A stretch of DNA of 64,000 nucleotides from JAGOEY01 sp017997515 (GCA_026314275.1 CP111109.1:868001-932000); one strand, 5' to 3'; positions 24,014-33,234 are shown, counted from the stretch's first letter. Notes: generated from the letters alone by a model not told the origin. Made by a program: numbers and translations.

Positions 24014-26146
24014 TCACTCATCCAACTTTTCACGCGCATACAGGTAGAAAGACTCCCGCATACGCTGCACTTGGCCGCGGATGTCGACCGGTGTGATACG
24101 GCCCGAGTTCAGCAATTCCACCTCGGGCTTGAAATTCAGGTCCACGGGTCGCACGGACGACGCATCCACATAGTTCAAACTGTTGCCGCCCGTCGTCATC
24201 AACGTGCGGATGGACTGTGCATACCGTGGGGCACCCGTCACCTGCACCGGCCCCGCGCCCATGGCCTGGCGCGGCCCCAGCGGCAGGCTCACCTCCAGGC
24301 CGGCAAACGTGTTTTTGCCGCCTTTGCGGGCAAACACCTGCACCGCCACATCACCAAACCAGCGGGTGAATGCCAGCGACGGGCCGGTGGAACGGTCGGT
24401 GTACTGCTGGTAACCGGCCTCGATCCAGGTGTTGGCGTTAAAGCGGTAGCGGTACGAGCCGGCATACGCCTCCTCGATACGCGGCAGCACATCGGCCTGG
24501 TGGCGCATGTAGCGGCCCTTGGCGTGCAGGGTGTCGGCGTTCCAGGGCAGGAACAGGATCGACTCACCCTCCACACCCCAGTCGTCGTGGTTGTACTGGC
24601 CCGCCCCCACGCTGGTGAAGATGCTGGGCCCCACCCACAGCGACTGCTGCAAAGCCACCGTCTGCAGGCCGTTGCGGTGCCGCGAGCTGGCAAAAATATG
24701 GCCCGGGTCCATGTTCACCGAGCTGGTGACCCGCTGCACCACATCGGCGTACACCACAGCACCACGCCACAGGTTGACCGTGCCACGCGCCTGCACGGCC
24801 AGCGAATAGTCAAAAGCGCCGTATTCGGTGCCCAGCGTGTAGTTGAGCAGCGGCTTCAACCCCACCCGCAGCCACGTCTGACGCGCGCCTGCACCGGCCG
24901 CACCACTGGCCCACTGCACCGTATCGGCGTCATACCCCGGCAGGCGGCCAACACCCAGCGTGTTCTGCACCTGGGTGGCGTCGCCGTCGCGCAAAAAGGC
25001 CCGAAACGCCGCCACATCCACCGAGGTTTCAAACACCACCTGCCCCGCCTTGAGCGTGATGGCATGCACACGGGTGGTAGCCACGGGTGCCGTCTCGGCG
25101 GCCAGGCCCAGCACCACACCCAGCGCATCGGCCTCGTTTTGCTGGTAGCGGTGGTTTTCATACTCCACCACCAGTTCACTGCCCAGCATGCCCACCCGCA
25201 CCCGGTCCAGCCCCATCGCGCGTAACGCACGGGCCAGGCGGTCCAGCCGGTCTTGCGCCGTGGCCACCATGGCGGGGGCATCGGCCACCGGCTCCAGCGG
25301 TGGCAAGGGCCTGCCGGTGGCACCCGCCTGGGCCTTGCGGCCTGCTTCGGTCTGCCCCAGTGGCAGCACCAGCGACACATTGACACTGGTGGCGTCTGCC
25401 CCCTGCCCGGCCCGCGTGCGTGCGCCAAACGAGCGCTGCACCGTGCCCACCAGTTGTGCGTCACCCAGCCAGGGCAAGGTCTCGGAGTAATAACGCAAGC
25501 CCGCATGGCGCTGCGTGCCATCACTTTCAACCAGCGCCGTGGCGCGGGTGGTGCCCAGCTTGAGCTCTGCCCCGCCAAACAACCCGTCCAGCACCTTGGC
25601 GCCATCACGCTGGTTCAGCGCAGGTTTGCCCCGCGCGTAGCCCACAGACCAGCGCAAAGGGCCGTATTCATCACTCGCCACCAGGTACTGCGAGCTGAAA
25701 AACACAGCACCACCACTGAGGTCGGTGGCTCCCACTGCCAGCTTGGGCAGCCCCTCCATCGGAACCGGCAGCTGCCACTTGACGTTGCCCGATATGTCAC
25801 GCGGGCCATTGATCTGGAGTCCATTGGCAGGGTAGCTGCCTGGGTTCTGGTACTCGGCAAACCGCCCAAACACCTCCACCCCTGGCACCAAACCAAAACC
25901 CAGGGTGTAGTTTTGCTGGCGGCTGAACGTGCCCAGGCGCGGGTCCTGGTAGTTGCCCAGGCTCAGCGCCATGTCACCGGACTGCACCACATAGGCCGAC
26001 GGAATGGTCAACCCACCGGTGGCACCCAGGCTGGCCACACCCAGCCCCTGGGCCTGCACCACCACAGGCAACAGCAGTGCCGCCGCACTGAAGGTGAACC
26101 ATGGGGTGCTGCGTGGGCACCGGCGGTCACGTGTCGAGAATTTCAT
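24014..26146 (-). CDS. yjbH: YjbH-family outer-membrane lipoprotein-like beta-barrel protein
   Basis: Predicted outer-membrane protein of 710 residues linked in enterobacteria to exopolysaccharide production. A signal peptide (cut near VVVQAQ, residue 33) precedes GLGVASLGATGGLTIPSAYV, the opening of the YjbH domain. Repeated amphipathic strands include SLGNYQDPRLGTFSRQQNYT and RYRFNANTWIEAGYQQYTDR. The family carries two barrel-like halves. It is the last gene of the polysaccharide cluster, 17 bp after wcaJ and on the same strand. It probably helps surface export or polymer modification; the biochemical role is not established. Confidence 0.82.
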   Translation of the reverse strand: MKFSTRDRRCPRSTPWFTFSAAALLLPVVVQAQGLGVASLGATGGLTIPSAYVVQSGDMALSLGNYQDPRLGTFSRQQNYTLGFGLVPGVEVFGRFAEYQNPGSYPANGLQINGPRDISGNVKWQLPVPMEGLPKLAVGATDLSGGAVFFSSQYLVASDEYGPLRWSVGYARGKPALNQRDGAKVLDGLFGGAELKLGTTRATALVESDGTQRHAGLRYYSETLPWLGDAQLVGTVQRSFGARTRAGQGADATSVNVSLVLPLGQTEAGRKAQAGATGRPLPPLEPVADAPAMVATAQDRLDRLARALRAMGLDRVRVGMLGSELVVEYENHRYQQNEADALGVVLGLAAETAPVATTRVHAITLKAGQVVFETSVDVAAFRAFLRDGDATQVQNTLGVGRLPGYDADTVQWASGAAGAGARQTWLRVGLKPLLNYTLGTEYGAFDYSLAVQARGTVNLWRGAVVYADVVQRVTSSVNMDPGHIFASSRHRNGLQTVALQQSLWVGPSIFTSVGAGQYNHDDWGVEGESILFLPWNADTLHAKGRYMRHQADVLPRIEEAYAGSYRYRFNANTWIEAGYQQYTDRSTGPSLAFTRWFGDVAVQVFARKGGKNTFAGLEVSLPLGPRQAMGAGPVQVTGAPRYAQSIRTLMTTGGNSLNYVDASSVRPVDLNFKPEVELLNSGRITPVDIRGQVQRMRESFYLYAREKLDE

Positions 26147-26163
26147 GCGCAGGGGTCTTTGAG

Positions 26164-27531
26164 TTAGTAGGCGTTTTTGTTGATAAAACCCTTGAACACC
26201 GTGGCCACGATGATCTTCAGGTCCAGCCAGAGCGAGAGGTTTTCGATGTAGTACAGGTCGTACTCAACGCGTTTTTGCATCTTGTCGAGTGTGTCGGTCT
26301 CACCTCGCAGGCCATTCACCTGCGCCCAACCGGTGATGCCGGGCTTGACCTTGTGGCGCAGCATGTAACCCGGCACCAGCTCTTTGTAGTGTTCGTTGTG
26401 CACCAGGGCATGGGGGCGCGGCCCCACGATGGACATACGCCCCTGCAGCACGTTGAAGAACTGCGGCAGCTCGTCCAGGCTGGTGCGGCGCAAAAACGCC
26501 CCCAGCGGGGTGATCCGTGCGTCATGCTTTTGCGCCTGGGTGACCTGCCCATGCTGTTCGGCGTGCACCACCATGCTGCGAAACTTGTACACCCAGATCT
26601 CTTCACCGTTCCAGCCATGGCGGCGCTGGCAGTACAGCACCGGCCCCTTGGAGGTGAGCTTGACGGCCACCGCAATGCCCAGCAGCAGCGGGCTGATCAG
26701 CACCAGAATCAACGCGGCCAAAACGTAGTCTTGTGCAGTCTTGAGCAGCCGCGCATCCCCCGTGAGGGGTGACGCCGACAAATCCAGCATGGGAATACCC
26801 ACCACTTCGCTGATGCCGTGGTTGATGAGCTTGAGCGAAAACATGTCGGGCACCAGCCGGATGTTGGCCGTGCTGTGGCGCAGCGCCTCCAGCGTGGTGA
26901 AGATGCCAACCTTGTCCCCCACGGGCAGGCACAGCCACACTTCGTCCACAGGCCGCTGGCCGCGCTGCTGCGCAACAAACGTGGCCACATCGGCAGGGGC
27001 CACCGTGGCCAGCACCCGCAGCCCGCTCCAGGCCGACTGGCCCAGTGCCTGCTGCACATGCTGGCTGGTGGCGCCCTGCCCCACCAGCAGCACCGTCTTG
27101 AAGTTGTAGCCCTGGCTGCGCAGCCAGTGCAAACCGCTGTACACCGCCAGCCGCTGCAAACACAGCACCATCAGCGTGCCGCCCGCCCAGCCCACAAACC
27201 ACACCCGCGACAGGTCGGACGACGACTTGGTCAAAAACAGCCACAACATGACAACAGCCAGCGCCCCCAGCCACCCCGTGGCCACCGAGCGCAGCATGGC
27301 CCCCAGCTCTTTAACCCGCCACGAGCGGTAAATGCCGTTGGAGAACACCAGCAACACCAGCGAAGCCGCCAGCACCACCAGCTTGTAGCGCGCGGGAATC
27401 TGCTCTAGCGCGGCGGTGCCGTGGTACCAGTAGTAGGCAGCCAGTGCACACCCCCAGATGATGAAACCATCCATCGCCATGGCGATGTAACGCACCGCAG
27501 GGGAAGACAGCCTTAACGGCGAACGCGACAT
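26164..27531 (-). CDS. wcaJ: Undecaprenyl-phosphate glucose phosphotransferase (WcaJ-like)
   Basis: Initiating sugar-phosphate transferase of 455 residues that loads the first hexose-1-phosphate onto undecaprenyl phosphate at the inner membrane. Four N-terminal hydrophobic helices and a Rossmann-like central part lead to the catalytic PHPT domain. That domain shows CQRRHGWNGEEIWVYKFRSM, LRRTSLDELPQFFNVLQGRM (Asp-Glu pair), SIVGPRPHALVHNEHY and KPGITGWAQVNGLRGETDT, all diagnostic. The substrate is most likely UDP-glucose by WcaJ similarity. It overlaps the vanZ-like gene by 19 bp. Confidence 0.93.
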   Translation of the reverse strand: MSRSPLRLSSPAVRYIAMAMDGFIIWGCALAAYYWYHGTAALEQIPARYKLVVLAASLVLLVFSNGIYRSWRVKELGAMLRSVATGWLGALAVVMLWLFLTKSSSDLSRVWFVGWAGGTLMVLCLQRLAVYSGLHWLRSQGYNFKTVLLVGQGATSQHVQQALGQSAWSGLRVLATVAPADVATFVAQQRGQRPVDEVWLCLPVGDKVGIFTTLEALRHSTANIRLVPDMFSLKLINHGISEVVGIPMLDLSASPLTGDARLLKTAQDYVLAALILVLISPLLLGIAVAVKLTSKGPVLYCQRRHGWNGEEIWVYKFRSMVVHAEQHGQVTQAQKHDARITPLGAFLRRTSLDELPQFFNVLQGRMSIVGPRPHALVHNEHYKELVPGYMLRHKVKPGITGWAQVNGLRGETDTLDKMQKRVEYDLYYIENLSLWLDLKIIVATVFKGFINKNAY

Positions 27532-27893
27532 ACAACCACTCCATAAATTAGCCCCAAGCCCACCAAGGCCCCGGCCATGTCAATACCCACGTCAAGCCAG
27601 CGCGGGTGCCGGTCGGCGGCCAAAAACTGCAGCCCCTCACTCAGCAGCGCCAGCCCCAGCAGCAGAAGCACAATTCGCGCCGTTGGCCAGGCCAGTGGCC
27701 GCGCAGCCAGCAACATGGCCATGCCCGCAAACAGCACAAAATGCCCCACAGACGACACCCACGACGGCGCATGCAGTGCCTGCACCGCACTGTTGCGCCA
27801 GGCATTGGGGATTTGTGTACCCACCAGCAAAGCCAGCACCAGCAGGCCAAGCAGGCCCCAGGCAGCGGCAGGGCTTAAACCCTGGCGATTCAT
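27513..27893 (-). CDS. VanZ-family membrane protein
   Basis: Small membrane protein of 126 residues with four hydrophobic helices. The conserved DRHPRWLDVGIDMAGALVGL segment near the C-terminus is typical of VanZ-like proteins found in polysaccharide and glycopeptide-resistance loci. The start was set at MNRQGLSPAAAW because the first helix begins there; an open frame extends 66 bp further upstream. It overlaps wcaJ by 19 bp. The function is not known. Confidence 0.85.
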   Translation of the reverse strand: MNRQGLSPAAAWGLLGLLVLALLVGTQIPNAWRNSAVQALHAPSWVSSVGHFVLFAGMAMLLAARPLAWPTARIVLLLLGLALLSEGLQFLAADRHPRWLDVGIDMAGALVGLGLIYGVVVCRVRR

Positions 27894-27979
27894 ATAAAAA
27901 TGTTTGATGTGAAAACCTTGAACACGCTGTGCCGTGTGTGCATCCATGGGCATTGCCATGGAAGAAACCCCGAAACCAA

Positions 27980-29392
27980 TTACCGCGTGGGCCGCACCAC
28001 CGCCTGAAGCGCCGCCACAAAGCGGGCCAGCACCGCGTCGGTGTCCAGATGCGCCTCGGCATATCGCCGGGCAGCTTGCCCCATGCGGGTGCGGGTGGGC
28101 GCGTCCTGCGCCAGCTGCACCAATGCGTCGGCAAAAAGCTGGGGCTGCTCGGGTGGCACCACGAAGCCACAGGCATGGGCGTTGGGCATGGATTGCCGCG
28201 CTTCGCTCGCAATGACGGGCTCGTCATCGCGAGGCCGCAGGCCGTGGCGATCCATGTTTGGGCGCGGTGCGGGTGCATGGATTGCCGCGCTGCGCTCGCA
28301 ATGACGAACCCCGGCAGCTGCGGCACCACCGGCCACCACCAGCGCCAGCTCCGTGCCCGGGTGCGCCGTGGCCAGCACGGGCCGGCCACTGGCCAACATG
28401 CCGGTGAGTTTGCTGGGCATCACCAGATCGGCAGCGTCGGCCCGCTGCGGCAGCAAATGCACGTCGGCCATGGCCAACAGCGCGTTAAGCCGCTCCATCG
28501 GCTGCAGATCAAGAAAGTGCACATGTGCCAAACCGGCACAACGCTGCACCAGATCGGCCCGGCCCGCGCCGTTGCCACAGAACACAAAAACAATAGCAGG
28601 CTGCGTAGTCCCCGCCTGCGTCTGGCACAGTTTTGCCACATCGGCCAGCAGCTCCAGCCCTTGCTTGCCGCCCATGTTGCCGCTGTACAGCGCCACCACC
28701 GCATCAGGGGCAATACCCAGCTCGGCCCGAAAACTGCCGGGTGCGGCCTGCCCCGTGGGCATCGGCGTGATGGCCGAAATATCCACCCAGTTGGGGGCCA
28801 GCACCGCCTTGGCGGTCAACACCCCTTTGTCCAGCAGCCGCTGGTGCATACGCTGCGAAATGGTGGACACGCGGTCAAACCGGCGCATCAGCCAGCGCTC
28901 GGCCCCCAGCACCAACCGCTTGATGCCGTCGCCCTTGAGCAGGCCGAGGTCAAACGCCGCATCCACCTCAAAGTCCTGCACATGCAGCCATGCCCGTGCG
29001 CCCCCCAGGCGCGCCACACCCCAGGCCGTGGGCGCACAAAACAGCGCGGGCTCGACCACCCACACCACATCAGGGCGCCAAAAAATCTGCCGCAGCATCA
29101 CCGGCAAACTGCCCAGCGCAAAGCTGGCCAGGTGCAGCAGCCGCTTGGCCCCGCCTGGCTGTGCAGGCACCCACAGCGGGCAGCGCCACACATCCACCCC
29201 CTGCCAGCGCTCACGCCGCCAGGTGGTGCCCGAGTAACCGGGGCGCACCTGCCAGTCGGGGTAGTACGGCGGTGCGGTGACCACACGCACATCGTGCCCC
29301 TGCGCAGCCAGCCACACGGCCATCTCGCCTGTGTACTTGCCAATGCCGGTGAGTTCGGGGGCAAAGTTGATGCCGTAGAGAAGAATTTTCAA
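27980..29392 (-). CDS. Glycosyltransferase, family 4, WcaI-like, with an in-frame repeat insertion
   Basis: Cytoplasmic-face glycosyltransferase of 470 residues that adds a sugar to the lipid-linked repeat unit. The N-terminal domain starts MKILLYGINFAPELTGIGKY, the WcaI/WbuB signature, followed by VVTAPPYYPDWQV. The C-terminal domain has ALYSGNMGGKQGLELLADVA, VMPSKLTGMLASGRPVLAT and then a final ACGFVVPPEQPQLFADAL. Between the last two, about 47 residues (361-407) are a translated family B repeat. The insertion falls in a loop just after the nucleotide-sugar site and keeps the frame. Homologues would be about 415-420 residues. Activity may be kept or lost. Confidence 0.85.
   Translation of the reverse strand: MKILLYGINFAPELTGIGKYTGEMAVWLAAQGHDVRVVTAPPYYPDWQVRPGYSGTTWRRERWQGVDVWRCPLWVPAQPGGAKRLLHLASFALGSLPVMLRQIFWRPDVVWVVEPALFCAPTAWGVARLGGARAWLHVQDFEVDAAFDLGLLKGDGIKRLVLGAERWLMRRFDRVSTISQRMHQRLLDKGVLTAKAVLAPNWVDISAITPMPTGQAAPGSFRAELGIAPDAVVALYSGNMGGKQGLELLADVAKLCQTQAGTTQPAIVFVFCGNGAGRADLVQRCAGLAHVHFLDLQPMERLNALLAMADVHLLPQRADAADLVMPSKLTGMLASGRPVLATAHPGTELALVVAGGAAAAGVRHCERSAAIHAPAPRPNMDRHGLRPRDDEPVIASEARQSMPNAHACGFVVPPEQPQLFADALVQLAQDAPTRTRMGQAARRYAEAHLDTDAVLARFVAALQAVVRPTR
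28172..28312. repeat. Family B palindromic repeat inside the WcaI-like gene
   Basis: Three units (ATTGCCGCGCTTCGCTCGCA, ATCGCGAGGCCGCAGGCCGT, ATTGCCGCGCTGCGCTCGCA) are joined with the usual short linkers. They are read in frame in the minus direction as HCERSAAIHAP, HGLRPRDD and VIASEARQSM. Confidence 0.85.
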
Positions 29393-29462
29393 GAAACTGT
29401 CCGAAGGAAAAATAGTGAAAACAGCGGTGTTGTGCGACGGCGTAGCAAAAGCTACAGAGCCC

Positions 29463-29492
29463 TGGATTGCTGCGCTGCGCTCGCAGTGACGG
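29463..29492. repeat. Family B repeat unit
   Basis: TGGATTGCTGCGCTGCGCTC with GCAGTGACGG, a single slightly diverged unit in the 135-bp gap between ugd and the WcaI-like gene. Confidence 0.7.
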
Positions 29493-29527
29493 GGCGAGAC
29501 GGAGCAGCGTGGCTGCTCATCTTTGCC

Positions 29528-30697
29528 TCAATCCTGCCCAAACAAGTCCCGTGTATAGACCTTGGCGCGCACATCGTGCAACTCGTCGGTCAGACGGTTT
29601 GCCACGATCACATCGGCCTGCTGCTTGAACACATCCAGGTCACGCACCACGCGGGATTGGAAGAACTCATCGGCCTCCAGCACGGGCTCGTACACCACCA
29701 CCTCGACCCCTTTGGCCTTGATGCGTTTCATCACACCCTGGATGGACGAGGTGCGAAAGTTGTCCGACCCGGCCTTCATGATCAGCCGGAAGATCCCCAC
29801 CACCTTGGGTGAACGTTTGAGGATCTCCTCGGCCACAAAATCCTTGCGTGTGGTGTTGGACGCCACCACCGCCTGGATCAGGTTTTGCGGCACACCGTCG
29901 TAGTTGGCCAGCAGCTGGCGCGTGTCCTTGGGCAGGCAATAACCGCCGTAGCCAAACGACGGGTTGTTGTAGTGGCTGCCAATACGCGGGTCGAGGCACA
30001 CGCCGTCGATGATCTGCCGCGTGTCCAGCCCGTGGCGGGCGGCATACGTGTCCAGCTCGTTGAAGTAGGCCACGCGCAAGGCCAGAAACGTGTTGGCAAA
30101 CAGCTTGATTGCTTCGGCCTCGCTGTTGTGCGTGAGCAGCACCGGCACGTCTTGTTTGATGGCCCCCTGGCGCAGCAGGTCGGCAAACGCCTGGCCCCGC
30201 GCCGAACACTCGCCCACCACAATGCGCGACGGGTGCAGGTTGTCGTGCAAGGCCTTGCCCTCGCGCAGAAATTCGGGCGAGAAAATCAGGTTGGCGCAAC
30301 CCAGCTCCTGCTTGAGCCGATCGGTAAAACCCACCGGAATGGTGGACTTGATCACCATCACCGCCGACGGGTTGATGGCCATCACCTGGCGCACCACCGA
30401 CTCCACCGAACGGGTGTCGAAATAGTTGGTTTGGGGGTCGTAATCCGTTGGCGTGGCGATGATGACAAAGTCGGCCCCCGCATACGCATCGTGCGCGTCC
30501 AGCGTGGCCCGCAGGTTCAAAGGCTTGTGCGCCAGGTAATGCTCAATGTCGGCATCCACGATGGGTGAACGGCCCTGCGAAATGGCAGCCACCTTGGCCG
30601 CATCCAGATCCAGAGCCACCACCTCGTTGTGCTGCGCCAGCAGGACGGCATTGGACAAACCCACGTAGCCAGTGCCCGCGATAGCGATTTTGGTCAT
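29528..30697 (-). CDS. ugd: UDP-glucose 6-dehydrogenase
   Basis: Cytoplasmic enzyme of 389 residues (E. coli type length) that oxidises UDP-glucose twice to UDP-glucuronate with NAD+. The Rossmann start MTKIAIAGTGYVGLSNAVLL, the FSPEFLREGKALHDNLHPSR loop, and the catalytic Cys in FGYGGYCLPKDTRQLL are intact, as is HYNNPSFGYGG. It supplies glucuronic acid for the polymer. REP-rich DNA flanks it on both sides, so it may be transcribed from a longer message with weak polarity breaks. Confidence 0.95.
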   Translation of the reverse strand: MTKIAIAGTGYVGLSNAVLLAQHNEVVALDLDAAKVAAISQGRSPIVDADIEHYLAHKPLNLRATLDAHDAYAGADFVIIATPTDYDPQTNYFDTRSVESVVRQVMAINPSAVMVIKSTIPVGFTDRLKQELGCANLIFSPEFLREGKALHDNLHPSRIVVGECSARGQAFADLLRQGAIKQDVPVLLTHNSEAEAIKLFANTFLALRVAYFNELDTYAARHGLDTRQIIDGVCLDPRIGSHYNNPSFGYGGYCLPKDTRQLLANYDGVPQNLIQAVVASNTTRKDFVAEEILKRSPKVVGIFRLIMKAGSDNFRTSSIQGVMKRIKAKGVEVVVYEPVLEADEFFQSRVVRDLDVFKQQADVIVANRLTDELHDVRAKVYTRDLFGQD

Positions 30698-30749
30698 GTA
30701 CTGAGATTTCTTTCTTGTTTAAAACTTGTCGGGCTGGGGATACAAGGCA

Positions 30750-30990
30750 TGGATTGCCGCGCTTCGCTCGCAATGACGAAACCCTGCCCTGCCATCACAC
30801 CCGTGTCACCAACCCCGTCATCGCGAGCGCAGCGCGGCGATCCATCCCCGAACTGTTCACAGGCCTTGATAACTGCAAAAACAATAGCTGCTCGCGCTTG
30901 CTGCATAAGCGCCAGAGGCACTTTTTATGCAAAAAACTGGATTGCCGCGCTTCGCTCGCAATGACGATACTCAGCCCCGTCATCGAGAGC
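30750..30990. repeat. Composite repeat block: family B, B, A, B
   Basis: Family B units lie at 30750-30778, 30816-30845 and 30938-30966, and a family A copy at 30874-30936; a partial B unit follows at about 30978. The 305-bp gap between the toxin-antitoxin pair and ugd is almost wholly repeat. Confidence 0.82.
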
Positions 30991-31002
30991 GCCAGCCGCA
31001 AG

Positions 31003-31323
31003 TCAGGCCATAACCACGGCTGTGCGAATTTCTACCTTGAGTGCACGCTTGATAGCGGCAAAGATGGCCGAGATGTTGCTCATCGTCGGATTGCCTGACT
31101 TCGACAGCATCCGGTGCAGGCTCTTGGCGGGCTTATGGATGTCTTGCGCCAAAGACTCGAAACCTACCGTGGCATTCACCAAATCGCGCAGGATCAATTT
31201 AGCCGTATCGGGCTCGCCATTAAAAAACAGCGTCACCGCCTCATCCAGCAGTGCCTGCGCAAAAGCCGGATCGTTTTGCACACGCGCAACAACCGTATCC
31301 TTGAAATCTCGGGTCAGTGCCAT
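31003..31323 (-). CDS. HigA-type antitoxin (addiction module antidote, HTH)
   Basis: Small DNA-binding protein of 106 residues. VGFESLAQDIHKPAKSLHRM followed by LSKSGNPTMSNISAIFAAIK is the HTH region of the 'addiction module antidote' family that partners HigB/RelE-like toxins. It follows the toxin gene by 1 bp, so both are on one message and the product probably represses the pair. It is embedded between repeat blocks in the polysaccharide cluster. Confidence 0.85.
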   Translation of the reverse strand: MALTRDFKDTVVARVQNDPAFAQALLDEAVTLFFNGEPDTAKLILRDLVNATVGFESLAQDIHKPAKSLHRMLSKSGNPTMSNISAIFAAIKRALKVEIRTAVVMA

Positions 31324-31324
31324 A

Positions 31325-31663
31325 TCACATTCCTTTCAGTATTTGCGACTTACGCCGCTTGTAGTCATCCCACAAGGCAAGCGCTTGATCGATGTCCTTT
31401 TGCTGCCGCTTCTTGCTTCCCCCACCCAGCAAGACAATGATCTTCAGACCGTCTTTCGCCAGATAGATGCGATAGCCTGGACCCCAGTCGATTTTGTATT
31501 CGCCAATGCCACGGAACCACTCCACATTGGAAAGATTACCCTGCTCCATTCGCGCGGCAGCCACGCTGACCTTGGCCGCAACCATCGCATCCAGCGTGCC
31601 AAACCAGTCGGCGTAGGGACTTGTGCCATCTCGCAGCAGCAGCTCTTTGACTTGGTAAACCAT
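31325..31663 (-). CDS. HigB/RelE-type toxin (phage Gp49-like killer protein)
   Basis: Toxin of 112 residues of the RelE superfamily, expected to cleave mRNA at the ribosome. GEYKIDWGPGYRIYLAKDGL (beta-core) and IIVLLGGGSKKRQQKDIDQA with ALALWDDYKRR are typical of this killer family. Toxin-first order is as in higBA modules. It lies in the 1.6-kb repeat-rich stretch between ugd and the SGNH gene. Confidence 0.87.
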   Translation of the reverse strand: MVYQVKELLLRDGTSPYADWFGTLDAMVAAKVSVAAARMEQGNLSNVEWFRGIGEYKIDWGPGYRIYLAKDGLKIIVLLGGGSKKRQQKDIDQALALWDDYKRRKSQILKGM

Positions 31664-31768
31664 GGGCTTAACAGTAACACATACGTTCCTATTGGGCGAA
31701 TTTTATGCTCGAAGCATTTCACCGCTCGCATACCGCGTCTGTACCCACTCTCGCCCCCTCACCAGCCC

Positions 31769-32260
31769 CGTCATCGCGAGGCCGCAGGCCGAGGCGATCC
31801 ATGTTCGGGGGCGGCGCGGATGCATGGATTGCCGCGCTGCCCACAGCCCTCGACAACTACAAAAACAATAGCTGCTTGCGCTTACTGCATAAGCGCCAGA
31901 GGCACTTTTTATGCACAAAACTATAGATTGCTACGCTGCGCTCGCAATGACACGCAACACCCCAACCCACCGTCATCGCGAGGCCGCAGGCCGTGGCGAT
32001 CCATGTTCGGGCGCGGCGCGGGTGCATGGATTGCCGCGCTTCGCTCGCAATGACGAAACCCAGCCACCGTCATCGCGAGCGAAGCGTGACGATCCATCTC
32101 CGAACTGTTCACAGCCCTTGATAACTACAAAAACAATAGCTGCTTGCGCTTTCTGCATAAGCGCTAGAGGCACTTTTAATACACAGAAACTGGATTGCCA
32201 CGCTGCGCTCGCAATGACGAAACCCAGCCCCGTCATCGCGAGCGAAGCGCGGCGATCCAT
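31769..32260. repeat. Repeat block: alternating family B and family A copies
   Basis: The 645-bp gap 31664-32308 has no credible gene. It holds about eight family B units (31769, 31825, 31925, 31973, 32026, 32071, 32191, 32231) and two family A copies (31857-31920 and 32127-32186). The order B-A-B with the same linkers recurs, so whole composites were duplicated. Confidence 0.82.
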
Positions 32261-32308
32261 GTTCGGACACTCAGCTCGCCATGACGGTACGCAGCCCTCA
32301 AAAAGCCT

Positions 32309-33223
32309 TCACGGCAGTGCCAACCGCTTCTCGATCATCGACGCCAACACCCGGTTGCCATCGGCCGTGGGGTGAATACTGTCGCGGTACAAATGGGACT
32401 GCCACTGGGCGTCTTCGCGCACCTCCAGCAACTCGCAACAGCCATCCATGGCATTTCGCAAGCCTTGGCGAAACGCCAGGTAATGCGGCGTAGCTGCCTT
32501 CAGCTCTGTCTGGTCTGGGTACAACACCACCAACACACGTTTACCGGGGGCCAACTGAGCCAGCCTTTTTTGCAAAACACGGATGGTGTCGGCAGCAATC
32601 AGGTCAGGCTGTTCGGCTGTTCGGCTGTTCGGCTGTTCGGCTGTTCGGCTGAGGATCACACGTGGCAGCAAATACTTCTCAGCCACATGCCACACAGCAC
32701 TGAGCGGCTTGCTGCGCGGGTGGGTTGCATCGCTGCTCCATACCGAACGTTTCTCCGCAAAGTCCGCCGTGTTCAGCACCCACACCAACACATCGGCCTC
32801 TTGCTGCACATCCGCATAACGGTCAAGGTAAGCCACTTGGTTCAGCACCGACCAACTCCCCGCAGAGGCCGACCACACACGCCACTGCGGCAACTTGCCC
32901 TGCAACACCGGACCCAATTTGTCGGGCTGGTTCAGCGGATTGCCACCCCACACCACCGAGTCACCCAGCAGCAGCACGTCGCGTTGCCCATTCGGCTGCC
33001 AGGCATCGCTGCCCATGGAGCGCTCGTTCACCTGCCAGCCATTACGGTTGAGAAAGCTGCCCTGCTGGCCAGGTGCCGGGATGTAGCCAATGGTCTCGTC
33101 GGTGTCGTAGACAGGGAAATCAGTCACACCTGCGAGGCGCAAGACCACCTCTGACAGCACAAACAAAACCAGCACCACAGGCAGAACGAACCACCACCAA
33201 CGCAATTTTTTGATTTGTTTCAT
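32309..33223 (-). CDS. SGNH/GDSL hydrolase-like protein with an internal octanucleotide tract
   Basis: Membrane-anchored or exported SGNH-type protein of 304 residues. One N-terminal hydrophobic helix (WWWFVLPVVLVLFVLSEVVL) precedes the catalytic fold. The nucleophile block is VLLLGDSVVWGG (about residues 86-97) and the Asp-x-x-His block is YRDSIHPTADG near the C-terminus. Such proteins in polysaccharide loci often add or remove acyl groups. Between the two blocks, residues 191-206 read SRTAEQPNSRTAEQPD, encoded by five copies of an 8-bp unit. Because 8 is not a multiple of 3, losing or gaining a copy would shift the frame before the His. As written the frame is ON. Flanked by repeats on both sides. 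Confidence 0.82.
   Translation of the reverse strand: MKQIKKLRWWWFVLPVVLVLFVLSEVVLRLAGVTDFPVYDTDETIGYIPAPGQQGSFLNRNGWQVNERSMGSDAWQPNGQRDVLLLGDSVVWGGNPLNQPDKLGPVLQGKLPQWRVWSASAGSWSVLNQVAYLDRYADVQQEADVLVWVLNTADFAEKRSVWSSDATHPRSKPLSAVWHVAEKYLLPRVILSRTAEQPNSRTAEQPDLIAADTIRVLQKRLAQLAPGKRVLVVLYPDQTELKAATPHYLAFRQGLRNAMDGCCELLEVREDAQWQSHLYRDSIHPTADGNRVLASMIEKRLALP
32611..32650. repeat. Octanucleotide tandem repeat (GTTCGGCT)x5 inside a coding region
   Basis: Five exact tandem copies of GTTCGGCT, preceded by a partial CAGGCT. The tract lies between the SGNH catalytic blocks. Slipped-strand copy change would move the downstream frame by +/-1. Confidence 0.93.
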
Positions 33224-33234
33224 TTCAAGTTATT

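Noticed and set aside
27929..29812. 627-codon plus-strand frame opposite the WcaI-like gene and the 3' end of ugd
   Set aside because: Antisense shadow of recognised genes, partly made of translated repeats.
31022..32375. Plus-strand frames containing IASEARQS-like or KNNSCLRL-like peptides
   Set aside because: They are translations of family A and B repeats, not genes.
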